Positions 32,401-41,900 of a DNA stretch of 64,000 nucleotides are shown piece by piece. A program made the translations under genes and the position numbers. A model generated the notes under the pieces. It ran no database searches, was not told the DNA's origin, and worked only from the letters and a program-made list of their open reading frames with translations. Each line of letters opens with the position of its first letter. Within the stretch, counting starts at the first letter, position 1. The stretch covers positions 28,056 through 92,055 of the forward strand of contig WYBW01000025.1 of the NCBI GenBank assembly GCA_011525685.1. Direction: 5' to 3'. The DNA comes from Verrucomicrobiia bacterium. GTDB lineage: Bacteria; Verrucomicrobiota; Verrucomicrobiia; Limisphaerales; JADLHS01.

Positions 32401-32944
32401 CGTTCAATACCGAAGCCGTGGTGCTGGTGGTCACACCGATGCGAAACTGCCAGGTCGCACCATTCTGGTAGAACAGGTATCCGGAACGTCCTGTGGTAAA
32501 ACTCATGGAATTCACTGGCGAGAGCAGGGAAGAAACAGTGCCGTTGGGTTTGGCCCAGAACTCGATGGTGAACCCGCCGCTGGGATTCAAGGCGGGATGG
32601 TTGGGAACATTCACTGAACCAACGTAAGCAACCGTGGTCGAGCCGGGATTGGAGAAGCCCACGGCGGTGTCCCCAGGCATCGCGCCCTCAACAGGCTTCA
32701 GGTACGATCCGGAATACGCACCGTTCCCGGTCACACCCAACGAGCCGAGGTTGGTCGCCACCGGAGGGGGTGGCGTCACGGCGTTGTCATTCAAGCGGAA
32801 GTAAGCCGCCGGGCCATCGGCCAAAACCGTGGAGGCATAGTCCGCATGTGCGGTGTGGCCGGCCAACAGGCCAACCAATGCCACCGTCGAGACGGCCAGC
32901 GCCGTCCGATTCTGCAGCGTCATACAGAGAGAATTTCTTTTCAT
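29483..32944 (-). CDS. Exported LamG/Ig-like repeat protein
   Basis: 1,153 residues with a signal peptide (LAVSTVALVGLLAGHTAHA). Three concanavalin-like LamG domains are visible: about 40-260 (AAYFRLNDNAVT through FDGSVDEVVFYSA), about 280-500 (VGYWRLNEPADP through FNGLIDEAAIYGK) and about 690-910 (LAYWRLGETSGT through FAGDLDEVALFDR). Between the second and third lie two Ig-like beta domains with the FQWRLEGTNLPGAT and YQWRRSGTILPGAT pattern. The tail ends in a YFRIAR motif common to exported proteins of this phylum. Probably a cell-surface or secreted adhesin or carbohydrate-binding protein. No catalytic motif is seen. Confidence 0.9.
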   Translation of the reverse strand: MKRNSLCMTLQNRTALAVSTVALVGLLAGHTAHADYASTVLADGPAAYFRLNDNAVTPPPPVATNLGSLGVTGNGAYSGSYLKPVEGAMPGDTAVGFSNPGSTTVAYVGSVNVPNHPALNPSGGFTIEFWAKPNGTVSSLLSPVNSMSFTTGRSGYLFYQNGATWQFRIGVTTSTTASVLNGGAVLANQWQHIVGVYSGGPSGTMTLYVDGVAVGSAAATYEVNDNAPFCIGATSAPNRTFDGSVDEVVFYSAVLGADIIAAHHAARTTNAANYASQILAAAPVGYWRLNEPADPVTVAVNSGSLGSANNGIYRYWSANTTDLTGPAYPGFSATNTVLHTSGTNGLVAIPALNLNANQVTMECWIKRNGPQSSYAGVLFHRGSAGGTATGIDFVGTSDTLGYHWNDQANTYNWSSGLIPPDGEWAYVALAVSPEQATMYMYDGITWSTAINAVSHPVQAFADITRIGADQDAARFFNGLIDEAAIYGKTLTEGQLRTHALAGFGDPAMNPPTFVTDPPVLSPSGIIYSTTPFELTADAYGEPPLTFQWRLEGTNLPGATQRVFSRAAATAADAGNYAVVVGNAYGFVTSSVVTVTINPAVPPTIDVQPVARQVYPGGTARFAVVASGTQPLTYQWRRSGTILPGATNATLVVPNCTAAETGNYQVSVFNVASPGGVNSSTVTLSLRTPAANTYESLAAGMRPLAYWRLGETSGTTAYDYAGGNDGTYNNVTQGTAGAVSGDANACGSFDGFTSFVGTSPLLNGLTNFTLAGWVRRAGPQLARTGLFGQNDNFEFGYISDATIQAWDSVPGNNLDVANPFADGEWGFVVVTTDTASRTIYINGQVAARGGGRSNSVTNNFNFNIGGGGIFDGTGNYFAGDLDEVALFDRVLTVQEVCALYLKGSGHAGEFEPTFSLISGTGQQGLANVNFSAGDGGFTVETPGGSFEAPWIYDGSSWWSAGENTGFGNDNASYLISPINTVTKSGTLKLTFSHRYSFERDTVNWDGGAVEVSINGGPWTYVPAVQFDQNGYTGVVESAPALSGKQAFIGNSAGHPAYLTSSCWLTGANAGDSVSVRFVAAYDYGATGNLNPPGWQIASVQLLEGIGGTALVTCPCGSLERKQGDLGSGTWVDLGSGSAVISTTQTNQQYFRIAR

Positions 32945-33311
32945 ATTATGGGTCGTTGGGGTTGAGGGATTCCAATCACTCGATCTTCCCGATTATTGAC
33001 TTGAGCATGGTCGCTACCGGCAAAACAACTCGTGATCAGGCCGATCGCATTTAGAGACAGTCTCGCGCAAAAGGAGAGGCCAGTGCCATACCACAAAAGG
33101 GGGAGAAGCGGCTCATCGGCGAGCCTTGCAGATTCCAGGCACGGGATTAGCCTGCGGACATGGAATGCAGGCTCGTCATGGACCAAAGCCCGAAGCCACC
33201 GCCTTTTCCAAGCCAACCTCCAGCCGCGCGGGCGGGCACCTCCATCCCTGCGAGGTCTTGGATTCTGTCGCCAGCACCCCGCTGTTTGCCGAAACCTGAC
33301 TCCGCAATCCC
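32945..33311. other. Divergent intergenic region LamG gene / putA
   Basis: About 370 bp between outward-facing genes, expected to hold both promoters. I see no strong promoter boxes, repeat or small gene that I would defend. Confidence 0.35.
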
Positions 33312-36300
33312 ATGAAAATTGAATCTCTCTTCGACGGCTTTGCTCCCGATCGGCAATCGCCTCACTCGCCACACATTCAGAAGGCGCTCTTCGTGGCACG
33401 GCAACTCCAGACGCGGGCGTCGCAATTGCAGACTGCGTCAGAGAGGCGACAGCAGGCGGAACTGGACCGCATGCTCCAAACGCCTTCGGACAAGGTCACG
33501 CTTGCCCAGATGACCGACCAGGCGTTCCGCACCCGCGAACCGCATCGGGCGGTCGAGCATCTCATCCACATCCTCGACGTGCAGGGCGTGCCTCGCTTCT
33601 TCAGCCCGCTGGATCGCACGCTGTTGAAGGGCTTTCAATCCTTTGGCGGTTACGCGCCCGGCGTGGCGCTGCCCCTGGTGAAGGAGCACATGCAGAAGGA
33701 AACCGCCAACGTCATTCTGCCGGGCGAGCGGGAGATGTTGACGGAGCATTTGCGCGAGCGTCACCACGAAGGAGTTCGCATGAATGTGAATTTCCTCGGC
33801 GAAGCCATCCTCAGCGAGGCCGAGGCCGAACGCCGGCTCCAGCAGTATCTGCAAGGCCTGCAGTGGCCCGAGATCGAGGTGGTCTCGATCAAAATCTCGA
33901 CGCTCTACTCCCAGATCTCGGCCCTCGCCCGCGAGCACACCGTCGCCACGTTGTGCGACCGGCTGGAGCGACTGTTTCTGACCGCCAGTCGCGCCCGGTT
34001 CACCCGCCCGGGCGGTCAGGTTGTGCCCAAGTTCGTGTATCTCGACATGGAGGAGTACCGCGACAAGGAATTAACGGCCGAGGCCTTCATGCGAACCCTG
34101 GATCGGCCCGGCTTGAAGCGGGTCGCCGCAGGCATCGCCCTGCAAAGCTACATTCCGGATTCGCACGAGACTTTGTTGCGGTTGCAGCAATGGGCGCGGC
34201 AGCGCGTCGCCGCCGGCGGCGGACGGATCACCATCCGGCTGGTCAAAGGGGCGAACCTGGAAATGGAGCGCGCCGAAGCCTCGATGCGCGGCTGGCCGCA
34301 GGCGCCATACAAAACCAAGCTGGAAACCGACGCCAACTACAAGCGCATGCTGCATGAATTGATGAAACCGGAAAACCTGGCCGCCATGGATGTCGGCGTG
34401 GCTTCCCACAACCTGTTCGATCTGGCTTACGGGATTGTCCTTGCGCAGGAACGCGATGCGCTGGACCGCGTGCAATTCGAAATGCTCGAGGGCATGGCGA
34501 ACCATCAGCGCCGCGCGCTCTTCGAATGCAGCCGCAACGTTTTGCTCTACGCGCCCGCTTGCAAACGCGAGAACTTCATCAACGCCATCGGCTATCTCAT
34601 CCGGCGGCTGGACGAAAATACGGGTGAGGAAAATTTTCTCCGCCACGCCTTCAAAATCACCGTTGGCAGCCCGGAGTGGCACAAGCTGGAGCGGGGCTTT
34701 CTCGATTCGTTCGACGCCCTCACCCGGACCAGCACCTCCCCGCGCCGCACCCAGGACCGCCGCCAACCTCCGCCCGCGAGCTCACCGGCCATCGAGCGTG
34801 GCTGGCAGAATCTTGTCAATGAGCCGGACACGGATTTCGCCTTGCCGCAAAACGGCGAGTGGGCGCAGCACATCATTGCCCAATGGCAGCCGCGCTGTGG
34901 CGGGCGCGCTCGGGAAATCCCGCTGGTGATCGCCGGTGGCGAAGTTCTCGAAAACCGGCCGGTGCGTGAGTGTCTTGATCCATCACGACCGGGAGTCGTC
35001 GTTGGCCGATATCGCCAGGCCACCGAGGCGGACATTCAGCGGGCGGTGGAGTGCGCCGCAACCGATCCCGATGGTTGGCGCGCGCTGCAACCGCAGCGAC
35101 GGGTCGAACTGCTCGGGCGGGTTGCCCAGGAGTTGCGGTTGGCGCGGGGCGACCTGATGGGCGCCGCGCTGGCGGATGGTGGCAAAACGCTGGCGGAGTC
35201 CGACCCCGAAGTGTCCGAGGCGGTGGACTTCCTCGAGTTTTACCGGGACACCGCGCGTTGGTGGCAACAGATGCCAACGCTCCAGGCGCGGCCGAAGGGT
35301 GTCGTGGTGGTCGTGCCGCCGTGGAATTTCCCCATCGCGATTCCCTGCGGTGGCATGGCGGCCGCGCTGGCCGCGGGCAACACCGTGATCATCAAGCCGG
35401 CTTCGGACACCGTGTTGGTGGCTTGGGAACTCTGCCAGTGTTTCTGGCGGGCCGGCGTTTCGAAAAGCGTGCTTCAGTTTGTTCCCTGCACCGGGGGTCG
35501 GGAAGGACGAAAACTCGTGAACCATCCCACGGTCAACGCGGTGATTCTAACCGGCGGGACCGAGACGGCGTTAACCATGCTTGGCGACAATCCGCGGCTG
35601 AATCTCTTTGCCGAAACCGGCGGCAAAGACGCCACGATTGTCACCGCGCTTTCGGATCGCGACCAGGCCATCAAGCACATTTGCCATTCGGCGTTCAGCC
35701 ATGCGGGCCAGAAGTGTTCCGCCACCTCCCTGTTGTTGCTGGAGGCCGAGGTTTATGACGATTCCGCCTTTCGCCGTTCGCTTTGCGAAGCGGTGCAGAG
35801 CCTCAAGGTCGGTTCCGCGTGGGAACTCGACACCAAAATCGGCCCGCTCATTCGCCCGCCGTCGGGCGACCTTGAGAACGCCTTGAAAGTGCTCGAACCG
35901 GGCGAGGAATGGGCGGTGATGCCGCAGAATCTCGAAGGCAACCCGAATCTCTGGTCACCCGGAATCAAATACGGTGTCCGGCCCGGCAGCCACACCCACC
36001 TGACCGAGTTCTTCGGGCCGGTGCTGGCGGTGATGCGCTTCGAGAAGTTGAGTGAAGCGGTGGACCTGGTGAACCAGACCGGTTACGGACTCACCAGCGG
36101 CTTGGAAAGTCTGGATGAGCGCGAGTGGGACTATTGGAAGCAACGCCTTCGCGCCGGCAACCTCTACATCAACCGCGTCACCACCGGCGCCATCGTCCTG
36201 CGGCAACCCTTCGGTGGCATGGGCAAATCGGCCTTCGGCCCGGGCATGAAAGCCGGGGGACCGAACTACGTCGCCCAGCTCATGGATTTCGACGATGCGG

Positions 36301-36962
36301 CAACCGGCTCGCAGGTCGAACCCTTGCGCCCGACCCTGAAATCGCTGGCGGCAGGACTGCGCGCCCGCTCGGCGGAGTTGGGCGCGAATTCCGCCGCTGA
36401 AGTTGAACACATTCTGGCCGCCATCGGCAGTTGCGATTTTCATCAGCGCGAAGAGTTCAGCCGGGAACACGACCACTTCCGGCTGGTGGGTCAGGACAAT
36501 TTTCGACGCTATCTCGCCTTGCCCGCGGTGCGAGTCCGCGTTCATGAGTCCGACAGCGCGGCGGAGCTTTTCATCCGCGTCTGCGCGGCGCACGCCGTGG
36601 GCAGCCGGGTGACGATGAGCGTGCCGCCGGGGCTCTCGTCGCCCGCACTCCAGTTGATGGAGGAACTCACCGAATCGTGGGCCGGCGACATCGAATTCCT
36701 CGAGGAATCCGACGCTCAACTGACGGAGGCCATTCGAAGTCGCCAGACCGACCGCGTGCGTTATGCCGCGCCGGAGCGTGTTCCACTTGAAGTGCTCCAG
36801 GCCGCCGGCCCGGCTGGAGCTTGCGTGGTGAGCGTGCCCGTCGTGGCGGAAGGCCGCCTGGAGTGCCTGTGGTATCTGCGCGAGCAGAGCGTCAGCATTG
36901 ACTATCATCGTTACGGCAACCTTGGACGCCGGGCCGCGGAAAAGCGGGCGGAGGTGTTATGA
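33312..36962 (+). CDS. putA: Bifunctional proline dehydrogenase / glutamate-semialdehyde dehydrogenase
   Basis: 1,216 residues, the size of PutA. It oxidises proline to glutamate in two steps with FAD and NAD. The N-terminal proline dehydrogenase barrel (about 40-480) shows RLVKGANLEMERAEA and VASHNLFDLAYG. The aldehyde dehydrogenase half (about 530-1,000) shows VVVPPWNFPIAIPCGG, the catalytic Glu in ETGGKDA and the nucleophile Cys in SHAGQKCSATS, then the RQPFGGMGKSAFGPG loop. There is no N-terminal DNA-binding domain, so it is not a PutA repressor. A roughly 190-residue C-terminal tail completes the usual type B PutA layout. It converges with the PfkB gene. Confidence 0.96.
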   Translation: MKIESLFDGFAPDRQSPHSPHIQKALFVARQLQTRASQLQTASERRQQAELDRMLQTPSDKVTLAQMTDQAFRTREPHRAVEHLIHILDVQGVPRFFSPLDRTLLKGFQSFGGYAPGVALPLVKEHMQKETANVILPGEREMLTEHLRERHHEGVRMNVNFLGEAILSEAEAERRLQQYLQGLQWPEIEVVSIKISTLYSQISALAREHTVATLCDRLERLFLTASRARFTRPGGQVVPKFVYLDMEEYRDKELTAEAFMRTLDRPGLKRVAAGIALQSYIPDSHETLLRLQQWARQRVAAGGGRITIRLVKGANLEMERAEASMRGWPQAPYKTKLETDANYKRMLHELMKPENLAAMDVGVASHNLFDLAYGIVLAQERDALDRVQFEMLEGMANHQRRALFECSRNVLLYAPACKRENFINAIGYLIRRLDENTGEENFLRHAFKITVGSPEWHKLERGFLDSFDALTRTSTSPRRTQDRRQPPPASSPAIERGWQNLVNEPDTDFALPQNGEWAQHIIAQWQPRCGGRAREIPLVIAGGEVLENRPVRECLDPSRPGVVVGRYRQATEADIQRAVECAATDPDGWRALQPQRRVELLGRVAQELRLARGDLMGAALADGGKTLAESDPEVSEAVDFLEFYRDTARWWQQMPTLQARPKGVVVVVPPWNFPIAIPCGGMAAALAAGNTVIIKPASDTVLVAWELCQCFWRAGVSKSVLQFVPCTGGREGRKLVNHPTVNAVILTGGTETALTMLGDNPRLNLFAETGGKDATIVTALSDRDQAIKHICHSAFSHAGQKCSATSLLLLEAEVYDDSAFRRSLCEAVQSLKVGSAWELDTKIGPLIRPPSGDLENALKVLEPGEEWAVMPQNLEGNPNLWSPGIKYGVRPGSHTHLTEFFGPVLAVMRFEKLSEAVDLVNQTGYGLTSGLESLDEREWDYWKQRLRAGNLYINRVTTGAIVLRQPFGGMGKSAFGPGMKAGGPNYVAQLMDFDDAATGSQVEPLRPTLKSLAAGLRARSAELGANSAAEVEHILAAIGSCDFHQREEFSREHDHFRLVGQDNFRRYLALPAVRVRVHESDSAAELFIRVCAAHAVGSRVTMSVPPGLSSPALQLMEELTESWAGDIEFLEESDAQLTEAIRSRQTDRVRYAAPERVPLEVLQAAGPAGACVVSVPVVAEGRLECLWYLREQSVSIDYHRYGNLGRRAAEKRAEVL

Positions 36963-37024
36963 CCGGGCTTTCCCACCGGATTCACAGCTCTGCTGGCGCG
37001 CCTGGAGGAGAGTTCGCAACCAGC

Positions 37025-37954
37025 TCAAGTGGAAGGCAGGCAACCGGCGGGCAACTTTGTCGCGGCGCTGCCGGTCGTCAGGCCGGCGGCCAACCACTGC
37101 GTCGGTGACGAGCCTTGGAAAATCTCATGCGCGACGGCGGCCAACAGGGCATCGCCGGCGCCGAGACGGTTGCGGGCTTGAACCCGCGGTGGAAGGGCGC
37201 TGGCCTGAAAGCCCTCGGTCGCGTTCACCAGGAAACCGGGGTTCGGCCCTCGCGAAACCAGCACCCAACCACGGGTCGTTTCGGACAGTGCATGGGCAGC
37301 ACGAATCAGGTGTCCCTCCGTGCGCAGCGGCCGGCCGCACCACTGCGCGAGTTCGTGTTCGTTGGGCTTCACCAGAAACGGTCGCGCCTTGATGGCGGCG
37401 GCGAACGCGGATCCATCGCAATCCAGGAGCGTTTTCACCCCGAAGTCGTGCGCGAGGCGAGTCAGCAGGGCGTATGCATTTTTCGGAAGCCCTCGCGGCA
37501 GGCTGCCGGAAAGAATCAGCAGCCGGGCTTTGGGGAGCAACCTCCTCGTTTTCCGCAGAATTCCCATCCACTCCTTGGCTGAAACTCGTGGCCCCAGCGG
37601 GTTGAACCGGAGCTGCTTTCCGCCAGCGGTCGTGATGAGCACATTGACGCGGGTGGGTTGGCTTAACCGGATGATCCTGGCCGGAAGATTTTCTTCGCGG
37701 AGGTGTGTTGTCAGTTCAGCGCCCGTGCCACCGCCAAGCGGGGCGAGCAGAAGCGGATGGCCGCCCAGATGTTTCAGCCAGCGGGCGACGTTGACCCCCT
37801 TGCCACCGGCCCAACGACGTTCCGAGACCACGTTGTTCTTCTCCTCCCACAGCACGTCCTGCACGCGCCATTCGACATCAATGCATGGATTGAGCGAAAG
37901 GACCAAGGTGGAATTCGTCGAAGCGGCGAATTGGGCTAAGGTGGTGCATGCCAT
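37025..37954 (-). CDS. PfkB-family sugar kinase, 1-phosphofructokinase-like
   Basis: 309 residues from the ATG at 37954. Ribokinase/PfkB fold of the FruK/LacC branch: LSLNPCIDVEWRV at the N-terminus, GGKGVNVARWLKHLGG (family signature 1) and NRLGAGDALLAAVAHE (signature 2, with the catalytic Asp). It would phosphorylate fructose 1-phosphate or tagatose 6-phosphate, but no phosphotransferase genes are near. A longer start at 38035 overlaps the methyltransferase gene and is less likely. A fragment of a close relative of its first 30 codons lies at 38,821-38,931, on the other side of the methyltransferase. Confidence 0.88.
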   Translation of the reverse strand: MACTTLAQFAASTNSTLVLSLNPCIDVEWRVQDVLWEEKNNVVSERRWAGGKGVNVARWLKHLGGHPLLLAPLGGGTGAELTTHLREENLPARIIRLSQPTRVNVLITTAGGKQLRFNPLGPRVSAKEWMGILRKTRRLLPKARLLILSGSLPRGLPKNAYALLTRLAHDFGVKTLLDCDGSAFAAAIKARPFLVKPNEHELAQWCGRPLRTEGHLIRAAHALSETTRGWVLVSRGPNPGFLVNATEGFQASALPPRVQARNRLGAGDALLAAVAHEIFQGSSPTQWLAAGLTTGSAATKLPAGCLPST

Positions 37955-37982
37955 TGCATCTCCTCCACCAACAGCGTGGAGG

Positions 37983-38690
37983 CTAGTTAGGTCTTCGGCC
38001 AATGAGTAAGGCACAATTCCACGCCAAAAACTCACGCAGCCCAGGGATGCTCATCAAGAAAGCACATTCTGTGTAATAGCGGGGAGCAACCCGCAATACT
38101 TGTAGTTTCTTGTTTCTCGCAACCATTTTCAAAGTCGTTCCGATATAAGTGGGAAATAGATTCTGGAATGGGTGGTGCTTGCGTTTGCGGCCAGTCACGC
38201 GGTCATAGAGCAGATGCCCGCGACGAGCACCCAGGTAGTGGAACGGGGAGAATTCATGCCCTCCCCAGGGCGACAACCAATTCGTCCAACTTAGATACAG
38301 CTTTCCGCCGCTTGTCAGTATCTGATGCACGGAGCCGATGAACCGCTCCGGCTTTCTAAGATGCTCGAGGACATTTGAACAAACGACTAGGTCGTATTGG
38401 CCGAGAGCTTGAAAATCGTCTTCATCAATGTTGAACGTGCGAAATGGCGCTTCCCCAATCTCCGGAATCACGCTTGATTGCTCGTCGGCAAAAGTCACTC
38501 GACAACCTCGCTTGGCGAGTTCGGCTCCGAAAACGCCGTGCCCGCACCCAAGGTCAAGCGCGTGAATTTGTTGCCCAAATTTGACGCCATGTTGTTCCAG
38601 CCATCGCAACGCATCCGCGGCCTGCAATTGATAGAAGACCGCGTCGTCTCCATGGGCGCGAAAACGGGCTATGAGCTTGTGTAGAATCAT
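37983..38690 (-). CDS. Class I SAM-dependent methyltransferase
   Basis: 235 residues. SAM-binding motif I is ALDLGCGHGVFGAEL (about 44-58), and motif IV DLVVCSNVLEHL (about 100-111) is typical of UbiE/COQ5-like and glycan or lipid methyltransferases. The substrate cannot be told. The gene is visibly poorer in GC than its neighbours and sits between the intact pfkB-like gene and a fragment of another pfkB N-terminus, which suggests that it arrived by transfer or rearrangement. It ends 28 bp before the PfkB start. Confidence 0.85.
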   Translation of the reverse strand: MILHKLIARFRAHGDDAVFYQLQAADALRWLEQHGVKFGQQIHALDLGCGHGVFGAELAKRGCRVTFADEQSSVIPEIGEAPFRTFNIDEDDFQALGQYDLVVCSNVLEHLRKPERFIGSVHQILTSGGKLYLSWTNWLSPWGGHEFSPFHYLGARRGHLLYDRVTGRKRKHHPFQNLFPTYIGTTLKMVARNKKLQVLRVAPRYYTECAFLMSIPGLREFLAWNCALLIGRRPN

Positions 38691-38820
38691 ATACGCGACA
38701 AATCCTGTCTTGGATTATCAACAAACAACCTTGGAAGTGAAGCTCGAATCTACACCTGCTCTGACTAATGTGACCCTCTAAAGAAGTGAACCGCTCGGCT
38801 TGTTGATTCAACTTGCCCCT

Positions 38821-38931
38821 TCACACCACATGCTCCGTGCGCCATTCGACGTCAATGCACGGATTGAGCGCGAGAATAAGCACGGGTGCGTCGCCCTTTC
38901 CGGCCGGTAGAATCCGCCGTGGCCGCCTCAC
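38821..38931 (-). pseudogene. N-terminal fragment of a second PfkB kinase
   Basis: On the minus strand, after a possible GTG, the frame reads ILPAGKGDAPVLILALNPCIDVEWRTEHVV and stops at TGA (38821-38823). ALNPCIDVEWR matches LSLNPCIDVEWR of the intact gene at 37,025-37,954, with clear nucleotide similarity too. Everything after about 30 codons is gone. Confidence 0.75.
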
Positions 38932-41900
38932 GGGAGGGGAACGATGCCTTCACGAACGCGGAAGAATTGCAGGGGCGAGGGCAGGGGCACGCAATAGGTC
39001 GTCGCACCGCCGGTAGCCGTCAGCGTGGGCGAGGCGATCACCCACGCGCCGCCGCTCAGGTCCGTCGTCCCTTCCAGATAATAATGCACTCCCGGCAATG
39101 AGTCCCACGTCACACAGAAGCTATTGGTGATCAGACTCACTTCCGTCACCGCAATTGGTCGGCCGGTCACCGGCCATTCGGTCGCCTTGATCGCGTAGTC
39201 CGCCGGCCCGCCCGAGATGTTCACGGCCGTCAGGAACCATTCGCCCGGCGAAAGCGCCACCGGAACACTGTCGCCAAAGACGACGATCAGTTCATCGTTC
39301 AGGTTGGGCCGGCCGCTGAGGTAGTCGAACTGTGCCAGCGTCGGCAGCGGCAGTCCTTTGCGCGCCACCAATGTCATGTCTCCGGTCGGGCCGTTGATCT
39401 CGAACTGCGCCCGTTGCGCGCCGCCGCTGACCACGTAACGGTAGTAGTCCGCCGCGCTGCCCGTCCCGGGGTTGTTTTGGAAATACGGCACGCCATTCGT
39501 CAGGGTGATCACGGCCGCGAGATCGAAGTCCACCCGCAACGCATAGGTGACCACGCTTCCGGTGAGGTTTTCCACGCCCAAGTAATACCGCTGGCCCGGT
39601 CGCAGCGGCGGCGGCGGCACGGCGTTGGTGCTCAGGGTATAACTGGCCGGTCCGGTCGAGTTGCCGATCAGCACAAAGTCCCCGGCGTTGGTCGCGCCGT
39701 AGGTGGGCGGCGTGTTCTGGTTGAACAACAGGTTCACGCCCGGCGGCGGGTTGGCAAACAGCAGGCTGTTGGTGGCAAACTGCGCCCAGATCGGCACGTC
39801 CACGATGTAGTAGGCAATCAATCCCGGCGGAATGGAATTGGTGACCGCCTCTCCGTGGGTCAGCACGCCGGGCAATGGCAGATCGGTCTGGAACACGAAC
39901 TCCAACTGCCAGCTCACCAGGCTGGCCAGATTGGTCGCTCCGGTGCGCGTGTCCCACATCTCCAGCCGCCACTGGCCGTAGGCGTTTTCCCCGAGCAACA
40001 CATCCAGGTTCTCCTCCGGCAGATAATAGACCGAGCCGGGCAGTTCATGGAGCACGAAGGTGTCGAGCAGCACGCCGGCCTGGCCGCCGGGCAACGGCGA
40101 CAAGCCCACCGGCGTGCCGCTGGCCGACGCGGTGAAGGCCAGCGAATTGGTCAACCAATTGGTTGTGCCGCTGAAGGTGTTCGTGACCACGCCGGGAATG
40201 AACGCCGTTGCGCCGGGCGTTCCTGCCAATGAAGGTGTGGTTGCGACGGCCACGATTTGCATCCCAGCGATCATGGCAACGTCAGATCGAGGTCGAGCTG
40301 TGATTGTCACGGGCTGTCCCGCGCTCGGCACTATTACGCTTTGAAATAGCGCGTATTGGACTCCCTCCCGCCACGCCGGCGTGGTGCCGTTTGAGTTACT
40401 GTCGAAGGTTGTCCTCCTCCCATAGTCCGCTCCGGCGGAAACGAGTTGGTAATCACCGTTATGGGAATAAAGATAAAAATCATACATTCCAGGAGGAAGG
40501 TTCGTAACAATGACTGTTACCAGACCGGGTCCATTAGGCAGCGGATAGAGATAACCCGCATACATCGGGTCCAACGAGCCGTTTCCCCAGGCCCCTTGCA
40601 CGTTCAAGGCTGTCAGTCCGACGTCGGTCGCGGCCCCCAGCGCCAAGGTTAGGTTGCTGATCGCTCCATCTATTCTCCAATTCCCTTGGGCATCGTTGCG
40701 ATTGTAAAAATTCCAATAATCGCTCGCGGTCCGACCGGTCGCAGCGCGGCCAGATTTAGGACTTGGTGTGTTAAAAGCCTGTGCGCCAAAATCCACGTTT
40801 ATGAACGTCACATCAGATCGGTAAGCAAAGTCCAGCCGATAGTCTCTTCCGGCAGTCGTCGGGAGAATACGCTGTATGTTACCCATCGAGAGAGCAAGGC
40901 TATTCGTTCCTGTGTGTACCAACATTGGATCATTGATTACCGATACATCGTCGGTTGTCACATTCCATCCATCTACGACGGAAGGGGCGGCGTACACCCC
41001 CGCCGCCGCCGGCTCGAATCCGCTGAGCAGGAAGTTGGTGGCGACCGACGCGGACGCGAACGGCGGCGCGGCAAACTTGATGGGCGTGCTCGCGCGGTTC
41101 GTGTTCTCCGTGAATGTGAGGTAGAAGTCCTGGGTGACAATGATCGTCTGACGGAGGCTGATGGTGTCCAGCAACAAACCTGAGTTGCCGCCCAGCGCGC
41201 TGAATGCGGCGAGGGTGTTGCTCTGGCTGGCGGTGAAACTAATGGCGTTGGTGAGCCAGTTGGTGGTCAGCGCCGTGATATTGGTGGTGATCCCATCCGC
41301 CACGACCTGGGCGGCAAAGGACACGCAGTTGGTGGGCGGAATGGTCAGACCGCACTTGCCCGCCGCGGCGGCGGCGGAGATGGCCTGGACTTCCGCCGGG
41401 TTTAACGCCCGATTGAACACCGACAGTTCGTCAATGGCACCGTAGAAAGTGTTGTCCACCAATCCCGAATTATTCTGCCAGGCTCCAACGTAACCGGGCG
41501 CGGTGAAGGTAAACGCCCCGAAATTATACGGCGAGGAAGCCGGGTAAGCGACACCATCCACATAAAAGGTCACCGTGTTGCCTGCTTTGGTCACCGCCAC
41601 ATGATGCCAGTTGGTGTCCGCCACAACGGCGCCGGAAACCACCTCACCGGCTTGCGATTTGCCGAAGGCCAGTTGCGAATTGGCTTTGACGTAGAAGTTG
41701 TAGCCGCCGGGCCCGCCCAGTGAACCCGTGCCCAAGGCAAACACCGTGCCGTTGCCGTTGCCATTGAAAGATGGAACGGTGGCGCTGGTGCGTTTGATCC
41801 AGCCTTCGATGCTCAGGTCTTGCAGTTGCAAGTTGGCCGGGTTGCCCACGTTCACCCCATCGCTGTCTCCGTCAAAGACAAATGCCTGACCAACCCTGCC

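Noticed and set aside
31451..32617. Plus-strand frame of 388 codons opposite the LamG gene
   Set aside because: Antisense shadow with no domain; the minus strand encodes clear LamG repeats and a signal peptide.
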